Assembly: GCA_964467785.1 (NCBI GenBank)
Contig: CAYXVB010000098.1
Location: forward strand, 1 to 13,557
DNA from: CAYXVB01 sp964467785
GTDB lineage: Bacteria; Bdellovibrionota; UBA1018
DNA: 13,557 bases
Direction of reading: 5' to 3'
The stretch's first letter is position 1, and each line of letters opens with the position of its first letter. The translations under genes and the position numbers were made by a program. This document shows, one piece after another, positions 12,130 to 13,557 of this stretch. The notes beneath the pieces are model-generated. The model was not told the DNA's origin. It did no database searches and saw nothing but the letters and a program-made list of their open reading frames with translations.

Positions 12130-13557
12130 CTAGGTATTCGACTTCATTGGTGTAACTGAAGTCTGATTGACGCTATATCGATAGGGTGAACCCTTACGTC
12201 CCGCTCCAGTGCGACCGAGCTGCTGGTCACTCACCAACTTTCTTAGAACAATTCGCAGATTTTGCGTCTTTCCACCTACTGCAGACTCAATTTCAGATTC
12301 TGTTTTTGACTCGGACTGAGAGGAAAGGAAGTGCATGACCCTTTGCGAAAGTTCGGCATGCTCAATTTCTAAAACACTCCTTCCAAATGTTAGCACGCGA
12401 CGTGTTTCGTCATAGTCGAGTGCCGTTTCGTCGACGCTTGTTCCGTATCGCTGTTCGGTTTTGAATGTGCGCTTGCCATCGCAGCTATTCATCGTAATAG
12501 CTGTATCCACTGCAGCAAAAAAGGCGGTGGAACCCAAAATAGACTCGGCCCCGGTTCTCTCCCCCTTGCCACGGTGGTGTACCAAAAGGATGTGCGCACC
12601 GGTTGATCTGGCAAGCGAGCAAATTGGGTCAAGTGCTGCTGTGACAACACTGTAATTATTGCCGTCAGGAATGCTGATGAATCTTGAAATGGTGTCGATC
12701 ACAACGAGTGCCGGTTTATAGCGATTGCAAGAGTTGGCCAACAACTCAAGTCTATTCCCAGAAGGCAAGTCCGTGATTGTATAGATAGGAGCATTGGAAG
12801 GAATTCCTATGTCCTGAAAGTGCCTCTTTACCTCGGATATTTTTTCTTCCGGAGCTATGTACAGGACGGGTCCACTTTTTACATCACGACCAAGGAATGA
12901 CTGACCACAAGCAATCGCGCCGATGAGTTGTCGGGATAGTGTACTCTTTCCAGTCTTTGGCTTTGCGGAAAGCATTGAGGTTCCAGCGGTTGGCAGCATT
13001 TCACTCACAAGCCACTCCGTCTGGTCTTCATTGCGGGAGTATAGGTCATTCAGAGATACCAAGTTTAGTCCGTCGTTAGCGGCCGCATCTGGGCGGACCA
13101 GCGACTTTCTGATACTCTTGACAAAGCGCTCAGCGTTCTCCCTTGGAGAACTATCTCTCATTTGTGGATCTTCAGAGTCAGAAAATAAAGGGTGGTTATG
13201 ACGTCTTTCGTCAAACCTTAGTACCTCGTCCACAATCATGTCGTCTGATTTTCCTTTAACAATTGCAGCAACGGTTTGCGCTTTTAGCGCATCATTTCGA
13301 CCGTTTGAGTGCTTAGGAGCCGATTCTGTTTCAAACTGACGGATACACTCTTCGAGTTGCTTCAAAAGGTCGGGTGGGAGTTCGGGCAGGTCCTTTGCGT
13401 CTATTTCAGTGAGAGCCGACTCCCCCGTCCACCGATAAGGGCTTCCCGTCGATGGGTGATCGCTAGGTGGTAAAACTGTGAAGGTGCCGTCGGAGAGAAG
13501 TTCAATGGCCATTCGTCCGTTACATTTAATGCGCTTGGTCATTTCTCCACTAGATCG
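12130..13557 (-). CDS. Primase-polymerase/AAA helicase replication protein, 5'-partial at the right edge
   Basis: An ATG at 13542 would give 470 residues, but the frame stays open to base 13557 with no stop. The N-terminal residues match the end of a bifunctional primase-polymerase domain: IELLSDGTFTVLPPSDHP, then TGSPYRW (13-38 counted from that ATG). The real protein therefore probably starts outside the window with the catalytic half of the primase. Residues about 60-160 are a charged linker. The RecA-like ATPase (AAA_25/RepA-helicase type) has Walker A AKPKTGKST (193-201), Glu pair in IAPEEK (230-234), Walker B LVVIDTIS (279-286) and ILLVHHRGKG (318-327), followed by GSTAFFAAVDT. A winged-helix-like end (about 395-458) follows. 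It probably primes and unwinds DNA for replication of the excised element. It is the first visible gene of the leftward operon. Confidence 0.85.
   Translation of the reverse strand, partial: RSSGEMTKRIKCNGRMAIELLSDGTFTVLPPSDHPSTGSPYRWTGESALTEIDAKDLPELPPDLLKQLEECIRQFETESAPKHSNGRNDALKAQTVAAIVKGKSDDMIVDEVLRFDERRHNHPLFSDSEDPQMRDSSPRENAERFVKSIRKSLVRPDAAANDGLNLVSLNDLYSRNEDQTEWLVSEMLPTAGTSMLSAKPKTGKSTLSRQLIGAIACGQSFLGRDVKSGPVLYIAPEEKISEVKRHFQDIGIPSNAPIYTITDLPSGNRLELLANSCNRYKPALVVIDTISRFISIPDGNNYSVVTAALDPICSLARSTGAHILLVHHRGKGERTGAESILGSTAFFAAVDTAITMNSCDGKRTFKTEQRYGTSVDETALDYDETRRVLTFGRSVLEIEHAELSQRVMHFLSSQSESKTESEIESAVGGKTQNLRIVLRKLVSDQQLGRTGAGRKGSPYRYSVNQTSVTPMKSNT

Larger units (their letters stand above)
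10559..13557. mobile_element. Integrative element at tRNA-Gln (left part; right end outside the window)
   Basis: Integrase, excisionase-like HTH protein and primase/helicase run on one strand directly beside a tRNA 3' end, with visibly lower GC than the chromosomal genes. Integrase plus replication protein fits a phage satellite, a prophage remnant or a replicating integrative element. No capsid, terminase, relaxase or conjugation gene is visible here, so the type cannot be decided. The stated left boundary is the base after the tRNA. Confidence 0.8.

Overview
The window looks like a GC-rich Gram-negative chromosome, tentatively from the Bdellovibrionota or a neighbouring deltaproteobacterial lineage. 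This rests on the housekeeping genes, the Sec and lipoprotein signal peptides and the style of the Cys-rich and Gly-rich envelope proteins; no 16S gene or diagnostic marker is present. The last 3 kb belong to an integrated mobile element whose far end is outside the window. Base composition shifts visibly at the tRNA: chromosomal genes use mostly G/C third positions, while the element genes are clearly more A/T rich.

Left block (1-2962, minus strand): rimP-nusA-infB, the conserved ribosome-maturation, transcription-elongation and translation-initiation operon. infB runs off the left edge, leaving only the N-terminal 210 residues of IF2, including an unusually His-rich linker. A candidate promoter and a strong intrinsic terminator lie between the operon start and rimP, which looks like leader attenuation.

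Middle block (3039-6885): four exported proteins of unknown role. They are a c-type cytochrome-domain protein with an N-terminal domain resembling molybdopterin-oxidoreductase folds (+), a small secreted acidic protein (-), and a two-gene unit (+) encoding a Cys-rich secreted protein and a Gly/Ser-rich lipoprotein. The divergent promoter region at 4698-4807 contains overlapping promoters and a leader RNA with two mutually exclusive hairpins, one of which puts the ribosome-binding site in its loop.

Aminoacylation block (6931-10593, plus strand): gltX and metG overlap by ATGA and are followed by tRNA-Gln(CUG) and a strong terminator. The MetRS has an extra segment of roughly 55 residues and an altered nucleotide-fold motif.

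Right block (10559-13557): an integrative element at the 3' end of tRNA-Gln. In minus-strand order it carries a primase-polymerase/AAA helicase (open to the right edge, so 5'-partial), an AlpA/excisionase-like HTH protein, and a tyrosine recombinase. Integrase, excisionase and replication protein make a compact module of the kind found in phage satellites and replicating integrative elements. Whatever cargo it carries is beyond the window.
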